Positions 20,020 to 30,785 of a DNA stretch of 64,000 nucleotides are shown piece after piece (within the stretch, counting starts at the first letter, position 1; each line of letters begins with the position of its first letter). Source of the stretch: Hydrogenophaga sp. (GTDB lineage Bacteria; Pseudomonadota; Gammaproteobacteria; Burkholderiales; Burkholderiaceae_C); contig NZ_JAUCZF010000002.1 of assembly GCF_030373245.1 (NCBI RefSeq), forward strand, positions 1-64,000. The letters are read 5' to 3'. The notes beneath the pieces are model-generated. The model ran no database searches and was not told where the DNA came from. It worked only from the letters and a program-made list of their open reading frames with translations. A program made the translations under genes and the position numbers.

Positions 20020-20085
20020 GGGGACTGGCTTTGCCAGGCCGCCAGCGCCGCCCCCTGGGGGGTGACGGCGAAGCCGGCGCGGGGG
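20020..20085 (-). repeat. Family A hairpin repeat abutting fliN stop
   Basis: actggctttgccaggccgccagcgccgccccctggggggtgacggcgaagccggcgcggggg. Confidence 0.8.
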
Positions 20086-20514
20086 TCAGCCTCTCGATAC
20101 CCGCCGCATGCGTTCCGATGGCGTGACGATGTCGGTCAGGCGGATGCCGAACTTCTCGTTCACCACCACCACCTCGCCCTGCGCGATCAGGTAACCGTTG
20201 ATCAGCACGTCCATAGGTTCGCCGGCGAGCGCATCGAGCTCGACCACCGAGCCTTGAGCCAGTTGCAGAATGTGTTTGATGGGCACCTTGGTTCGACCCA
20301 GCTCCACCGAGAGCTGCACCGGAATATCCAGCACCATCTGGATGTCCTGGACGGAACCGCTGCCAGCAGAGGAGCTCTTGACGGGCGCGTTGGCGGTTTC
20401 GAAATCGGGTGCGCTGTCGTTGGCATCCTCCTCACGGGCAGAGCTTGCTTGCTCCTCCAGGGCTTGTGCCCAGTCGTCCGTGACGGCGTCTTGGTTGTTG
20501 GTTTCAGCTTCCAT
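20086..20514 (-). CDS. fliN: Flagellar motor switch protein FliN
   Basis: VLDIPVQLSVELGRTKVPIKHILQLAQGSVVELDALAGEPMDVLINGYLIAQGEVVVVNEKFGIRL. Confidence 0.96.
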   Translation of the reverse strand: MEAETNNQDAVTDDWAQALEEQASSAREEDANDSAPDFETANAPVKSSSAGSGSVQDIQMVLDIPVQLSVELGRTKVPIKHILQLAQGSVVELDALAGEPMDVLINGYLIAQGEVVVVNEKFGIRLTDIVTPSERMRRVSRG

Positions 20515-21508
20515 AGGAGTCTCCCAGCCAGTTCAATTCAGGTCCGCGAAGCTTGCGCTCGATGCGCAAGGCGTATTTGCCTTTGTGGGTACCGTATTGG
20601 CATTCGAACAACGGAACCCCCTCTACCTTCGCCTGCACGCTTGAGGCACGATCAAGCTCCAGAAAGTCGCCCACCTGCATGGCCAACAGCTGCTCCACGG
20701 TGGCGTCCGTCCTGGCGAGCTCAGCCACCAACGACAGCTCTGCGGCCTGGATTTCGTGGCTGAGCAGCCGCACCCAGCGGCGGTCCACTTCCATGGCGTC
20801 CCCTTGAGCGGTCGAATACAGGACGTCTCGAATCGGCTCCAGGGTGGCGTAGGGAATGCAGATGTGAAGCGAGCCAGTGATGTCTCCGATTTCAAGTGTG
20901 AAGCTGGTGGTCACCACGATCTCGCTGGGGGTGGCGATGGTGGCGAACTGGGGTTGCATCTCGGAGCGCTGGTAGGCCAGCTCCAGGGGATAGATGCCTA
21001 GCCAAGCCTTCTTGTAGTCTTCGGAGACCACGTCGATCAGTCGGCCGATCACTCGCAACTCGGTCGGCGAAAAGTCTCGTCCTTCGATACGGGTGTGAAA
21101 CTTGCCGCTTCCGCCATACAGGCTGTCGATCACGCCAAACAGCAAGGTCGGTTCGCAAACCACCAGACCGTTGCCGCGCAGTGGTCGAACCGCCATGATG
21201 TTGAAGTTGGTGGGCACCACCAGCTCGCGAAGGAACGCGCTGTACTTCTGCACCTTGATTGCGCCCACCGATATTTCGGGGCTGCGTCTGATGAGGTTGA
21301 AGAGGCCCAGTCGAAGATTTCGCGAGAAACGCTCGTTGACGATCTCCATCGTCGGCATGCGTCCGCGGACGATTCGCTCCTGCTGAGACAGGCTGTACGG
21401 ACGGATCCCATCGGTAGGGGCGGCCTCCTGCTCAAGCTTCTGGCTCTCGCCCGTGACGCCTTCCAGAAGGGCATCGACCTCTTCCTGGGACAGAATCGAT
21501 TCAGCCAT
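20504..21508 (-). CDS. fliM: Flagellar motor switch protein FliM
   Basis: LSQEEVDALLEGV; FSRNLRLGLFNLIRRSPEIS; YGGSGKFHTRIEGRDFSPTE. Confidence 0.96.
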   Translation of the reverse strand: MAESILSQEEVDALLEGVTGESQKLEQEAAPTDGIRPYSLSQQERIVRGRMPTMEIVNERFSRNLRLGLFNLIRRSPEISVGAIKVQKYSAFLRELVVPTNFNIMAVRPLRGNGLVVCEPTLLFGVIDSLYGGSGKFHTRIEGRDFSPTELRVIGRLIDVVSEDYKKAWLGIYPLELAYQRSEMQPQFATIATPSEIVVTTSFTLEIGDITGSLHICIPYATLEPIRDVLYSTAQGDAMEVDRRWVRLLSHEIQAAELSLVAELARTDATVEQLLAMQVGDFLELDRASSVQAKVEGVPLFECQYGTHKGKYALRIERKLRGPELNWLGDSYGS

Positions 21509-21532
21509 GGTGACGCTCGCGTCTACGGTTGA

Positions 21533-22105
21533 TCATTGAACAATGAAGCTGGAGAACAGCACGCCTTGCACCGGGTTGGGTGGGGCACCACGGCGCTTTT
21601 TCTTGCCACCTTCAGGCTGTTCATTGGGTTCGTCGAGCTCGTAGCCCATCAATGCGGAGACGCGCGCGATGATGTCGTAGGAGAGTTTTTCCTTGCCGCT
21701 GATCTGCAGCATTTCATCGGCGGTGCGCTGCGAGATCAGCTTGAGCACGTCGCTGCGGATGGTGGGCATGTAGGTCTTGAGTTCGTCGCTGGTCTTGGAG
21801 TCCTGCACCTGCAGCGTGATGCCCAGCTGCACAAAGCGGTTGCCACCCGGATCGGCCAGGTTGACCACCATGTTGTCCATGGGCAGAAACATCGGAGGCG
21901 TGCGGGGTGCGCTGCGGCTCTGCTCGACTGCGTGACCTTCGTCTTCTTCGTCGAGCTGAGCGGTGTTTTTCTTGAGCAGGAAGTAGGCTCCGCCTGCGCC
22001 CGCCAGTGCCAGCACCACCACGCCGATCAGGATGAACAGCAGCTTTTTGCTCTTGGGCTTGGCCGGGGTGTCGGCGGGGGCGGTGGCGGCTGCGGCAGCG
22101 GACAT
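21533..22105 (-). CDS. fliL: Flagellar basal body-associated protein FliL
   Basis: Single TM; FLPMDNMVVNLADPGGNRFVQLGITLQV. Confidence 0.93.
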   Translation of the reverse strand: MSAAAAATAPADTPAKPKSKKLLFILIGVVVLALAGAGGAYFLLKKNTAQLDEEDEGHAVEQSRSAPRTPPMFLPMDNMVVNLADPGGNRFVQLGITLQVQDSKTSDELKTYMPTIRSDVLKLISQRTADEMLQISGKEKLSYDIIARVSALMGYELDEPNEQPEGGKKKRRGAPPNPVQGVLFSSFIVQ

Positions 22106-22203
22106 GGAACTCTCCAGTAATCGACCCGGTGGACGGGGAAGTTGGGCGGTGCGAAACGGGTCGCTTGACGAGAATTATTGGTGGCCAGGCCTGTGGTCGT
22201 TCG

Positions 22204-22236
22204 GTCGATAAGGCGGGGAAACACCGCTCATTCCCA
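22204..22236. promoter_or_regulatory. Candidate FlhDC-type dyad upstream of fliL
   Basis: ggtcgataaggcggggaaacaccgctcattccc, similar to the fliE/fliF and flhB upstream sites. Confidence 0.5.
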
Positions 22237-22323
22237 AGCCTGCATGCACCAGCGAACCGGGCAGGCAACGGCCTCGCCCCAGGCCACCAAGGACCGGCGC
22301 ATGAGGTGAGGCGCAAGCGCCCG

Positions 22324-23751
22324 TCAAGCGAATACGTCGAGCGGCCGACTGCCGTCGGCGCGCGGCCGGCTCGTCAATGCCGCCGCGGGCTCCGTGGACT
22401 CGGCTACCCGGGCCTCGCGCTTGGGGTTGCGGTGTTGCGCGTCGGCATCTGATCCCTGGCCGCTGCCGGAGGTCAGGCCTTGCCCACCCACCGACACGCC
22501 ACCGAGCTGCATGCCACTGCGCTCCAGCAGCTCGCTCAGGGCAGGTTCAGCGCTTTGCTGAATGCCCTGGCGGGCTTCGACGCTGTCGGTCCGGAAATCG
22601 ACCCGCACCTCCTGCCCGCTGATGGACAGTTGCACGTCAATTGCCTCCGTGCTGCCTTCTCCCACGCGAAGCGTGGCATGGCGCAACTGGTGCGCACCCA
22701 GGTGGCCCGGGGTTTCGAGCTCGGCTTCGGGATGGCCAGACAAATGGTCTGCCCTGGCTTCGCCCTCGGTGCGCAAGCTGCTCTCGCTGGTTGTGGAGCC
22801 CACCTGGGTGGCCTCCAGGGCCAAGGGTGCGAGCTGGTCTCGCGGTGCGGGTTGCTCGCCTGTGGCGCGGCGCAGTTCGGACGCACCGGCACCTGCAGGC
22901 GCGAGCGAAGGTGTTTCCGGGTTGGTCGTGCGCCAGGCCGTGCTTGCCAGTCGGCTGTCGAGTGCCACGGTGCTGCGCGGCGTGGCAGGCAGCGCGTGCG
23001 GTTGCAGCCGCGCCATGTCGTGGCTGGCTGCGTCTCGGGCCTGCAGCGCAGCGGTGACCGAGTAGCCGGACTTGCGACCCTTGTTGAGGACCGCGCTGAG
23101 CGGGGCGTCGGCGGCTGTCTGCCCGGCCAGCAAGGTGGCGCGGGCGCTCGCCTGAGCGTGATTCGCGGCTTGCGTCTGACTGCTGGCCGTCAGGTTGGCC
23201 GCAGTCTGAATGTGACCGCCGTCTGCTGTGCCCCCGGTAGGGGTGGCCGTGGCAGCCACCGGCATGCCGCGGGTCAGCAAGGCGGTGGCCTGGGTGCCGT
23301 TCTGCTCATCTGGCGAGACCGGTGTCAGGCCCAGCCCGCTGAGGTCGATGCCAGCGGTGGGGCGCTGACCGTATCCGATGCCCAGTGCGTTGGGCGAGAG
23401 CATCGAGCGAGCGGTGCTTGTTGCTCCTGGATCTCCGCGGGTGCGGCCAAGTGCCTCGGCCTGCCCACTCAGGTCGCCAAGACCCGAGGGATAGGCCCAG
23501 TTCAAGAGATTGCTGAGCGGGTTGCTCAAGTCCTCATCGGCATCACCCTGCGTGGCTCCTGTCAGGCTGCTGTCGTGCGCCAGTGGATCGGCTGCCAGCG
23601 CTCCACCCTGGCGGGTATCGCCCAACAGGGCCAGCAGGCTGGCAAAAATGTCGGTGCCGGCCTGGGCTGCGGCCTTGCGCTGCCCCGCAGGACCCTGCAC
23701 CGCGGTGGACGTTTGCGTGGCGGTGGACGCTGGGGCGGGGGAGGTGCTCAT
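22324..23751 (-). CDS. fliK: Flagellar hook-length control protein FliK
   Basis: C-terminal LRVGEGSTEAIDVQLSISGQEVRVDFRTDSVEARQGIQQSAEPALSELLERSGMQLGGVSV; position. Confidence 0.88.
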   Translation of the reverse strand: MSTSPAPASTATQTSTAVQGPAGQRKAAAQAGTDIFASLLALLGDTRQGGALAADPLAHDSSLTGATQGDADEDLSNPLSNLLNWAYPSGLGDLSGQAEALGRTRGDPGATSTARSMLSPNALGIGYGQRPTAGIDLSGLGLTPVSPDEQNGTQATALLTRGMPVAATATPTGGTADGGHIQTAANLTASSQTQAANHAQASARATLLAGQTAADAPLSAVLNKGRKSGYSVTAALQARDAASHDMARLQPHALPATPRSTVALDSRLASTAWRTTNPETPSLAPAGAGASELRRATGEQPAPRDQLAPLALEATQVGSTTSESSLRTEGEARADHLSGHPEAELETPGHLGAHQLRHATLRVGEGSTEAIDVQLSISGQEVRVDFRTDSVEARQGIQQSAEPALSELLERSGMQLGGVSVGGQGLTSGSGQGSDADAQHRNPKREARVAESTEPAAALTSRPRADGSRPLDVFA

Positions 23752-24227
23752 GGTTGGCTGCCTTTGTTCATGCTGGCGGCATGCGCCAGGCTCTGGCGCA
23801 TGTGGATGGCCAGGGCCATCTCGTCGGTCTGCTTCTGTTCCTGGCGCTGCGCCGTTTGCAGCAAGGCCTGCAGTTTGCGATCGGTGTATTTGCGCAGGCC
23901 AGCGACATCGCGCTCGGCCACCACGACCTGCTGGCGTGCCTGGTCGATCTGGGCCTGGCGCTGCCCGATCACGCCGCGCTGGAACTCCATCGCATGATCG
24001 ATCTTGGCCATGAACTGGCGGTGGTGATGAAGCAGGCTGGCGTCGATGCCGGTGCTGCCGCGCGCGGCCCAGCGCTGCTCTGCTTCGCCGGCGTAGGCCT
24101 GAAGCTGGCTCATCTGGTCCTGGGCCATCTGCATCTCGCGCTGCAGCTGAGCCAGGTGGGACAGCGCCTCGTCGCGGCGCTTGGCTGCCAGTTCCACCAC
24201 TTTGTTCAGAGTCTGGATCGCGGTCAT
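23748..24227 (-). CDS. fliJ: Flagellar protein FliJ
   Basis: Coiled-coil protein between fliI and fliK; 4-nt overlaps with both. Confidence 0.88.
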   Translation of the reverse strand: MTAIQTLNKVVELAAKRRDEALSHLAQLQREMQMAQDQMSQLQAYAGEAEQRWAARGSTGIDASLLHHHRQFMAKIDHAMEFQRGVIGQRQAQIDQARQQVVVAERDVAGLRKYTDRKLQALLQTAQRQEQKQTDEMALAIHMRQSLAHAASMNKGSQP

Positions 24228-25696
24228 CCGTGTTCGCCTTCAGGTTGAAAATAGGTGTGGTTCATGCCCGCACGCGGCTTGGCGTCGCGACCGGCGGAGT
24301 CTTCGTGCAGAGCGCAGGCAAGGCCCCGCAAGCTTTCCGGCAGGCTGGCGGCTTCGCGCATGTCCTGCATGAGAAAGCGCTGCAGCTCGGGGTACAGCAC
24401 GATGGCCCGGTCGGTTTCAGGGTCGCTGCCCGCCGCGTAGGCGCCGAGCTGGATCAGGTCGCGGCTCTTCATGTAGCGCGAATACAGGTTGCGGAACTTG
24501 CGCGCGAGCTCCAGGTGCTGCGGGCTGGCCACGTTGTGCATGACGCGCGAGGCCGAGGCCTCGACGTCGATGGCGGGATAGTGACCTGATTCGGCCAGGG
24601 AGCGAGAGAGCACGATGTGGCCGTCCAGGATGGCGCGTGCCGCGTCGGCGATCGGGTCCTGCTGGTCGTCGCCCTCGGACAGCACGGTGTAGAAGGCGGT
24701 GATGGAGCCCACGCCATTCAGACCGTTGCCGCTTCGCTCGACCAGCTGCGGCAGCTTGGCAAAGCACGATGGTGGGTAACCCTTGGTCGCGGGCGGCTCG
24801 CCGATGGCCAGCGCGATTTCGCGTTGTGCCATGGCGTAGCGGGTGAGCGAGTCCATCAGCAGCAGCACGTGCAGGCCGTCGTCGCGGAAGCGCTCGGCAA
24901 TGGCCGTGGCGTAGCTGGCTCCCTGCATTCGCACCAGGGGCGGCGCGTCGGCCGGCGCGGCCACCACCACCGAACGCTGGCGCCCGTCTTCCCCCAGGAT
25001 GTCTTCAATGAATTCCTTCACCTCGCGCCCGCGCTCGCCTATCAGGCCGACCACGATCACGTCGGCGCGGGTGTAGCGCGCCATCATGCCGAGCAGCACG
25101 CTTTTGCCCACGCCGGAGCCGGCGAACAGGCCGATGCGCTGGCCGCGCCCGACGGTGAGCAGGGCGTTGATGGCGCGCACGCCGGTATCCAGCGGCTCAC
25201 GGACCGGATCTCGGTCCATGGCGTTGAGCGGCGCGCGGTCCAGCGCCTCCACGTCGACCTGGGTGATGGGGCCGAGGTGGTCCATGGGCTGACCGTGCGG
25301 ATCCACCACGCGCCCCAGCAGGCCACCGCCCAACGGCAGGCGCAACACACCGCGGTCGTTGGGCGAGGGGGGGCGGTTCACCTGACCGATGCGTGGCACG
25401 GTTCGGTAGGGTGCCAGCGGCGTCACGCTCGCCCCGCTGGACAGGCCGTGGGTGTCCCCAGCGGGCATGAGGTAGGCGCGGTCGTTGGAGAAGCCAACCA
25501 CTTCGGCCAGCACCGGCGGCTTGCCGCCGTTGGCGATCAGGCATTGAGAGCCGACCGGCACGCGCAGACCCACCGCCTCCAGCACCAGGCCGGCCAGGCG
25601 GGTCAGGGTGCCGCGAACTTCCAGCGGGTTGGGCGCATCGGCGCAGGCCCTGGCGTCGGCCATGAAGCGTGCCCAGTGGTCCTTGGCATCAGACAT
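24224..25696 (-). CDS. fliI: Flagellum-specific ATPase FliI
   Basis: [54 protein letters not shown]. Confidence 0.96.
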   Translation of the reverse strand: MSDAKDHWARFMADARACADAPNPLEVRGTLTRLAGLVLEAVGLRVPVGSQCLIANGGKPPVLAEVVGFSNDRAYLMPAGDTHGLSSGASVTPLAPYRTVPRIGQVNRPPSPNDRGVLRLPLGGGLLGRVVDPHGQPMDHLGPITQVDVEALDRAPLNAMDRDPVREPLDTGVRAINALLTVGRGQRIGLFAGSGVGKSVLLGMMARYTRADVIVVGLIGERGREVKEFIEDILGEDGRQRSVVVAAPADAPPLVRMQGASYATAIAERFRDDGLHVLLLMDSLTRYAMAQREIALAIGEPPATKGYPPSCFAKLPQLVERSGNGLNGVGSITAFYTVLSEGDDQQDPIADAARAILDGHIVLSRSLAESGHYPAIDVEASASRVMHNVASPQHLELARKFRNLYSRYMKSRDLIQLGAYAAGSDPETDRAIVLYPELQRFLMQDMREAASLPESLRGLACALHEDSAGRDAKPRAGMNHTYFQPEGEHG

Positions 25697-26405
25697 TGTT
25701 GTCCTCTGTTGCCCAATCCACGCTCAGGCCCAGGTTGCCGACCGCGCGGGCCCAGCGCTTCTCCACCGTGGCATCGACCGCCATGCTGGCCGACTGCACG
25801 ATGCAGCCGCCGGGTGTGAGCGAGGTGTCGGCCACAAACTCCGGCGCGTTCTCACCCAGTGTTTCCAGCAGCGCGTCTTTCATGAGGGCAAGGTCTTCGG
25901 GGTGCATGCGCACGGTGGTCGGCAGCCCGTCGTCCACGATCATCTCCAGCGCTTCACCGATCACAGTGCGCAACTGGCGTGTGTTGACCTGCAACTCCTG
26001 GCGCACCACCTGGCGAGCGATGTCGCAGGCCAGCTCCAGCAGCTGGCGGGAAATCTTCTGCTCGCTGGCGAGCAGTTGGTCGGCCATGCCGTGGAACAGT
26101 TCGCCCATGCGAACCGCGTGTTCTTGTGTGGCCTTGTGCAGCGCTGCTTCCATCGCTTCGCTGACCTCCTGGATGCCGGCGTCCCGCCCTTGGGCGTAGC
26201 CCTCGGTGAAGGCGAGTTCCCGGGCCGTCTGCAGCAGCGCTTCGTCGGTCGCGCTCGCTGGCGAGCGATCCGCTTGCGGCGCGAGCGGTGCGAGGTTGCT
26301 GTCCATGGACGAGAAGGTCCAGCTCGCCACCGCGTCGATTTCCTCGCGCGGAATGAAGCGCGAGTAAGGATTGACTTTGGGCGCTGACTTAGACGAAGCT
26401 GTCAT
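25689..26405 (-). CDS. fliH: Flagellar assembly protein FliH
   Basis: [18 protein letters not shown]-rich middle; between fliI and fliG. Confidence 0.9.
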   Translation of the reverse strand: MTASSKSAPKVNPYSRFIPREEIDAVASWTFSSMDSNLAPLAPQADRSPASATDEALLQTARELAFTEGYAQGRDAGIQEVSEAMEAALHKATQEHAVRMGELFHGMADQLLASEQKISRQLLELACDIARQVVRQELQVNTRQLRTVIGEALEMIVDDGLPTTVRMHPEDLALMKDALLETLGENAPEFVADTSLTPGGCIVQSASMAVDATVEKRWARAVGNLGLSVDWATEDNNV

Positions 26406-27384
26406 CGCCGCCTCCACCCAGGACGATCTGACCTTCGTCTGACAGACGGCGCACAATCTTCAGAATTTCCTTTTGCTGGTTCTCTACTTCGGACAGTCGG
26501 ACAGGGCCTCGCGATTCCAGATCGTCCTTGAGCCCCTCGGCGGCCCGACTGGACATGTTCGAGAGGATCAGATCGCGCAGCTCGCTCGTGGCGCCCTTCA
26601 GCGAAATGGCCAGCATGTCCGAACTCACTTCCTTCAGCACCATCTGGACCGACTTTCCGTCGAGCTTCGTGAGGTCCTCGAAGGTGAACATCTTGTCGGT
26701 GATCTTCTGGGCCAGATCACCATCGTGTTCCCGAATGGATTCGATCACGCTGGACTCAAGCTGCGTCCCCAGCAGGTTGATGATCTCTGCCGCGGTCTTG
26801 ACACCGCCCAGAGAAGCCTTGCGCACCTTGTCACCACCTGCAAGCACCTTGAACAGCTCCTCGTTGAGATCCTTGAGTGCGGTTGGTTGAATGCCTTCCA
26901 GGGTTGCGATGCGAAGCATGACTTCGTTTCGCGTTCTGGCACTCAGGTTTTTGAGGATCCCGGCCACCTGCTCAAAGTCGAGGTGCACCAGAATCGTGGC
27001 CATGATCTGAGGATGCTCGTTGCGAAGCAGTTCGGCCACCGAAAGGGCGTCCATCCACTTGAGACTTTCGATGCCGGTGACATCGCCGCCTTGCAGGATG
27101 CGGTCGATCAGAAGACCCGCCTTGTCATCGCCCAGGGCGCGCTTGAGAACCGCGCGCACATAGTTGTCGGTATCCGAAACGAGCAGGCTTTGTGATGCTG
27201 CTTCGCTGGTAAACCGCTTGATCACGCTATCGGCGCGATCTTTCGAGACCGATCTTGTTCGGGCAATCGCCTCTCCAAGGCGCTGAACCTCCTTCGGTGA
27301 GAGATGCTTGAATACTTCAGCCGCTTCCTCTTCTCCCAACGACATGAGAAAGATGGCTGCGTCCTGAATCCCGGTGTCTTCCAT
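26389..27384 (-). CDS. fliG: Flagellar motor switch protein FliG
   Basis: AAIFLMSLGEEEAAEVFKHLSPKEVQRLGEAIA; NEHPQIMATILVHLD; FTFEDLTKLD. Confidence 0.97.
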   Translation of the reverse strand: MEDTGIQDAAIFLMSLGEEEAAEVFKHLSPKEVQRLGEAIARTRSVSKDRADSVIKRFTSEAASQSLLVSDTDNYVRAVLKRALGDDKAGLLIDRILQGGDVTGIESLKWMDALSVAELLRNEHPQIMATILVHLDFEQVAGILKNLSARTRNEVMLRIATLEGIQPTALKDLNEELFKVLAGGDKVRKASLGGVKTAAEIINLLGTQLESSVIESIREHDGDLAQKITDKMFTFEDLTKLDGKSVQMVLKEVSSDMLAISLKGATSELRDLILSNMSSRAAEGLKDDLESRGPVRLSEVENQQKEILKIVRRLSDEGQIVLGGGGDDSFV

Positions 27385-27471
27385 TGCAGATCCTGGTGGT
27401 GCGTTTGAGCGGACTTAAGGCCTGTTCACGCTGATTTTTCTGAGCGCGAACGGGGTGCAAAAGGTGCGCAT

Positions 27472-29142
27472 CTAGACGGGTACTTCGCCATTGACCCAGC
27501 CTTTGACGATGTTGGCCACCGCCATCGGGTTTTCCTTGGCCAGTCGTTTGGCGTCTTCCAGACGGAGCACCTCGGGCTCGACCTGACCCGCGGGCATCGG
27601 CAGGCCTGGTCGTTCGGGCGTCTCGTTTAGAACCGCGTTGAGTTGAGGCGGTGCGGCCACCACCGTTGTGTTTTGCGTGGTCATGAGCTTGAATGCTGGC
27701 CGCACAAGCCCGAGAAGGACCAGCAGACCCACGGCGACCAGGCCCAACGGCCAGGCCAGACTGCGCGCCAGTTCCTGGTTTTCGGCCTGCATCCACCAGA
27801 CGGCAGGCTCCACCTCGGTGCTCTGGTTGACGTTGAACGCCGCGTTGACCACGTTCACCGAGTCGCCGCGATCCTGGCTGAAGCCGATGGTCTCGCGCAC
27901 CAGGGCCGTCATCTGTGCGAGTTGCTCGGGAGGAATGGGCTCGGTGACGGTCTTGCCCGACCGGTCGGTGCTGCTGCGGTGGTTGATGACGACCGCGGCG
28001 CTCAGGCGGCGCACGGTGCCGCTGGCCTCGCGCACCACCTTTACCGTCTTGTCCACCTCATAGTTGATGACCGATTCGCGGCGCGTGGCGCCCGCGTTGC
28101 TGCCGTTGGCGGCCACACCCAGTGGCGCGGCTGCGCCGTTGATGGGGGCGGTGCCGGTGGCGGGCGGCTGGTTGGTGGTGGCACCGGGCACGCCAGCAGG
28201 CTGGGCACTCGGGGCGCTGCCGTCTTCGACGATCTGCTGGCTGCGCACCGCGCTGCTGTCTGGCGTCTGGTTGGGGCGGTGCTGCTCGGAGGTGGATTCG
28301 ACCAGCGAGAAGTCCACATCGGCATTGACCTGGGCCTTCACGTTGCCCACACCGACCAGAGGTTCGAGCATGTCAAGGATGCGGCGTGTGTAGTTCTGTT
28401 CGAGCTGCTGCGTGTACTGCAGCTTTTGCGTGTCAGCACCCTGTGCCTGGCCGTCGGGCGAGGCCGAGAGCAGCGAGCCCGCGTCATCGACCACACTGAC
28501 CGCCTTCGGGTTCATTTCCGGCACGCTGGAGGCCACCAGGTGCACGATGCCGGCCACCTGGGCCTTGTCCAGCGTGCGCCCGGGGTGCAACGACAGCATG
28601 ATGGAGGCCGAGGGCTTTTGCTGTTCGCGAAAGAAACCGTTCTGGTTGGGCAGCGCGAGGTGCACACGCGCGGCCTGCACCGAGGAGAGCGACTGGATGG
28701 TTCGGGTGAGTTCGCCCTCAAGGCCGCGCTGGAAGGTGAGGCGCTCCTGGAACTGGGTCATGCCGAAGCGGTTGTTCTCCATCAGTTCGAAGCCATTGAC
28801 GGTGCCTTTGGGCAGGCCTTGCGAGGCCAGGCGCAGTCGGGTGTCGTGCACCTTGTCGGCCGGCACCATGATGGCCTGGCCACCGTCGGCATGCTGGTAC
28901 GGGATGTTCATCTGCGAGAGCTGGGCCACCACCGCGCCACCGTCCTTGTCGCTGAGGTTGGCGTACAGCACGCGCCAGTCGGGCTGCTGGCCCATGAAGA
29001 ACAAGGCCAGGCCGACCGCCAGCAGACCCAGTGCACCCAGGCCGAACTTGAGTTTCTGGCCCGCGCTCAGCCGGGCTAGGCCAGCACCCAGAGCGTTCTG
29101 GCTGACGGGCTGAAGCGAAATTTCGGCGACGTTGGAGCTCAT
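27472..29142 (-). CDS. fliF: Flagellar M-ring protein FliF
   Basis: WRVLYANLSDKDGGAVVAQLSQMNIPYQ; ARVHLALPNQNGFFREQQKPSASIML. Confidence 0.97.
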   Translation of the reverse strand: MSSNVAEISLQPVSQNALGAGLARLSAGQKLKFGLGALGLLAVGLALFFMGQQPDWRVLYANLSDKDGGAVVAQLSQMNIPYQHADGGQAIMVPADKVHDTRLRLASQGLPKGTVNGFELMENNRFGMTQFQERLTFQRGLEGELTRTIQSLSSVQAARVHLALPNQNGFFREQQKPSASIMLSLHPGRTLDKAQVAGIVHLVASSVPEMNPKAVSVVDDAGSLLSASPDGQAQGADTQKLQYTQQLEQNYTRRILDMLEPLVGVGNVKAQVNADVDFSLVESTSEQHRPNQTPDSSAVRSQQIVEDGSAPSAQPAGVPGATTNQPPATGTAPINGAAAPLGVAANGSNAGATRRESVINYEVDKTVKVVREASGTVRRLSAAVVINHRSSTDRSGKTVTEPIPPEQLAQMTALVRETIGFSQDRGDSVNVVNAAFNVNQSTEVEPAVWWMQAENQELARSLAWPLGLVAVGLLVLLGLVRPAFKLMTTQNTTVVAAPPQLNAVLNETPERPGLPMPAGQVEPEVLRLEDAKRLAKENPMAVANIVKGWVNGEVPV

Positions 29143-29229
29143 GGGGCGCAGGCTTGATGGGGTTCGGTCTGGAACGGGTGAAATCCACCCGAGTTCCAAC
29201 GATTATTCGAGCCCACCCCCCTGGCCATA

Positions 29230-29265
29230 GGGCAGATAAGGCGGTGCTTTGACCGCTTATTCCCC
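29230..29265. promoter_or_regulatory. Candidate FlhDC-type dyad between divergent fliE and fliF
   Basis: gggcagataaggcggtgctttgaccgcttattcccc, imperfect dyad resembling AAATARCG boxes. Confidence 0.55.
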
Positions 29266-29327
29266 CATCCCCTTGGCGCGTCAGTGCCTAGCATCAATGC
29301 CAGTCCCTTTTGTGCAAGGAATCGACC

Positions 29328-29642
29328 ATGGACCTTCGAATCAACCCCCTGTCCAGCCAGGCGCTCAGCGGCCTGGGTGGTGTCGCCGGCAAACGCCCTG
29401 GCGCTGCTGGCGGCGTGGACGGTGGCTTCTCCGAGAACTTCAAGAGTGCCTTGAAATCGGTCAGCCAGGCGCAGAACGAGGCGTCTCGGCTGCAGACCCA
29501 GGTGCAACTGGGTAACCCCAAGGTCAGCCTGGAGGAGACCATGCTCGCGATGCAGAAGTCCCAGATCGGCTTCCAGGCCACGCTGCATGTTCGCAACCGC
29601 ATGGTTCAGGCCTACACCGACATCATGAACATGAGCGTCTGA
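29328..29642 (+). CDS. fliE: Flagellar hook-basal body complex protein FliE
   Basis: VQLGNPKVSLEETMLAMQKSQIGFQATLHVRNRMVQAYTDIMNMSV. Confidence 0.96.
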   Translation: MDLRINPLSSQALSGLGGVAGKRPGAAGGVDGGFSENFKSALKSVSQAQNEASRLQTQVQLGNPKVSLEETMLAMQKSQIGFQATLHVRNRMVQAYTDIMNMSV

Positions 29643-29796
29643 GGCCGGTTTTCGCACCGTCCCCCTCGGGTTGCGGCCAAAAAGGCCATGCGAGGTGCGG
29701 CGAAGCCTTGCCGGGGGCATACCCCGGCGGCATTTCGCACCTTGTGCGTGGCCTTCTCGATCCGCAACGCATCTTGGAACACCGTGTGAACGGGAC

Positions 29797-30099
29797 TTAG
29801 TGCATGGATGCTGGCGAGCTGTTGCGCAGCAGCAGATCGATGTCGTTCAGCCAGGGCTCGGCCAGCACGCGGATCTCGGCGTCGGTGCGCAGGATGCGCT
29901 GCATGATGCGCACCTTCTCGACGCGCTCGTCGGCCGTCAGCTTTCGGCTGCGCGCTTTGTCGCGCAGTTGCTCGATCAGCACGGCGCAGGTGCTTTCCAT
30001 GCGCACCACCTGATCCCAGTTTTCGGTCAGTGCGGCTTCCAGCATCTTCTGGCTCGCGCATTCGATCGCTTTGTAGTAGTCCAGCAAGCTGTGCTCCAT
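29797..30099 (-). CDS. fliT: Flagellar protein FliT
   Basis: Small helical ORF MEHSLLDYYKAIECASQKMLEAALTENWDQVVRME downstream of fliS. Confidence 0.8.
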   Translation of the reverse strand: MEHSLLDYYKAIECASQKMLEAALTENWDQVVRMESTCAVLIEQLRDKARSRKLTADERVEKVRIMQRILRTDAEIRVLAEPWLNDIDLLLRNSSPASMH

Positions 30100-30101
30100 G
30101 A

Positions 30102-30536
30102 TCAGACTCCCGAGGCCGTGACAGGCTGCAGGTAGGCCGGGCCAGGGCCTTTGATGAGTTTCCATGACTGTGCTACCGGCTCGATGAGCTGCACCACCTC
30201 TTCCAGCGCGCGCTCGTCGTTGCGCAGATTGGCCTGGGTCAGGCGCAGGATGCTGTAGTCGTAGAGGGCTTGCAGGTTGTTCGCGAGGTCGCCACCTTCG
30301 CGCACATTCAGACCGGCCTTGAGCCCTTCTTCCAGGATGCGAACCGCTTTGCCCAGGGCCATGCCCTTGGCGGCGGTGTCGTGGCGCAGGAGTGCGCCGC
30401 GGGCCTCGGCGATCGAACGCAGCAGCGCGTCGAACAGCAGCCCCACGAGCTGGTGCGGGTCAGCGCCTTGTACGCTGGTTTCCACAGCGACCCGCTGGTA
30501 AACGGCTGCGGCACGGGATTGCACGGAAGTGAACAT
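30102..30536 (-). CDS. fliS: Flagellar secretion chaperone FliS
   Basis: YQRVAVETSVQGADPHQLVGLLFDALLRSIAEARGAL...ANNLQALYDYSILRLTQANL. Confidence 0.95.
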   Translation of the reverse strand: MFTSVQSRAAAVYQRVAVETSVQGADPHQLVGLLFDALLRSIAEARGALLRHDTAAKGMALGKAVRILEEGLKAGLNVREGGDLANNLQALYDYSILRLTQANLRNDERALEEVVQLIEPVAQSWKLIKGPGPAYLQPVTASGV

Positions 30537-30785
30537 GGTGTCAGGTCCTTGTGTCAGATACCTTTCTGTATCGGCACGCAGGTGCGGGACTGTAGTGTGC
30601 GTAAGGGTCATTTCAGGGGCCTTGACAGCTCAGTTCGGACTCAAGTTAATTCGCTTGTGGTTAGGCTTTTCGGGGCAGCGACTGGCCAGCCGACGGATTG
30701 CGCCAAAGCAAACGGCCGGACCATGGGATCGGATGCCGGAGACAGCACCGAAACACCTGTTTGGTTGCGGACGGAGCGTGGCGAC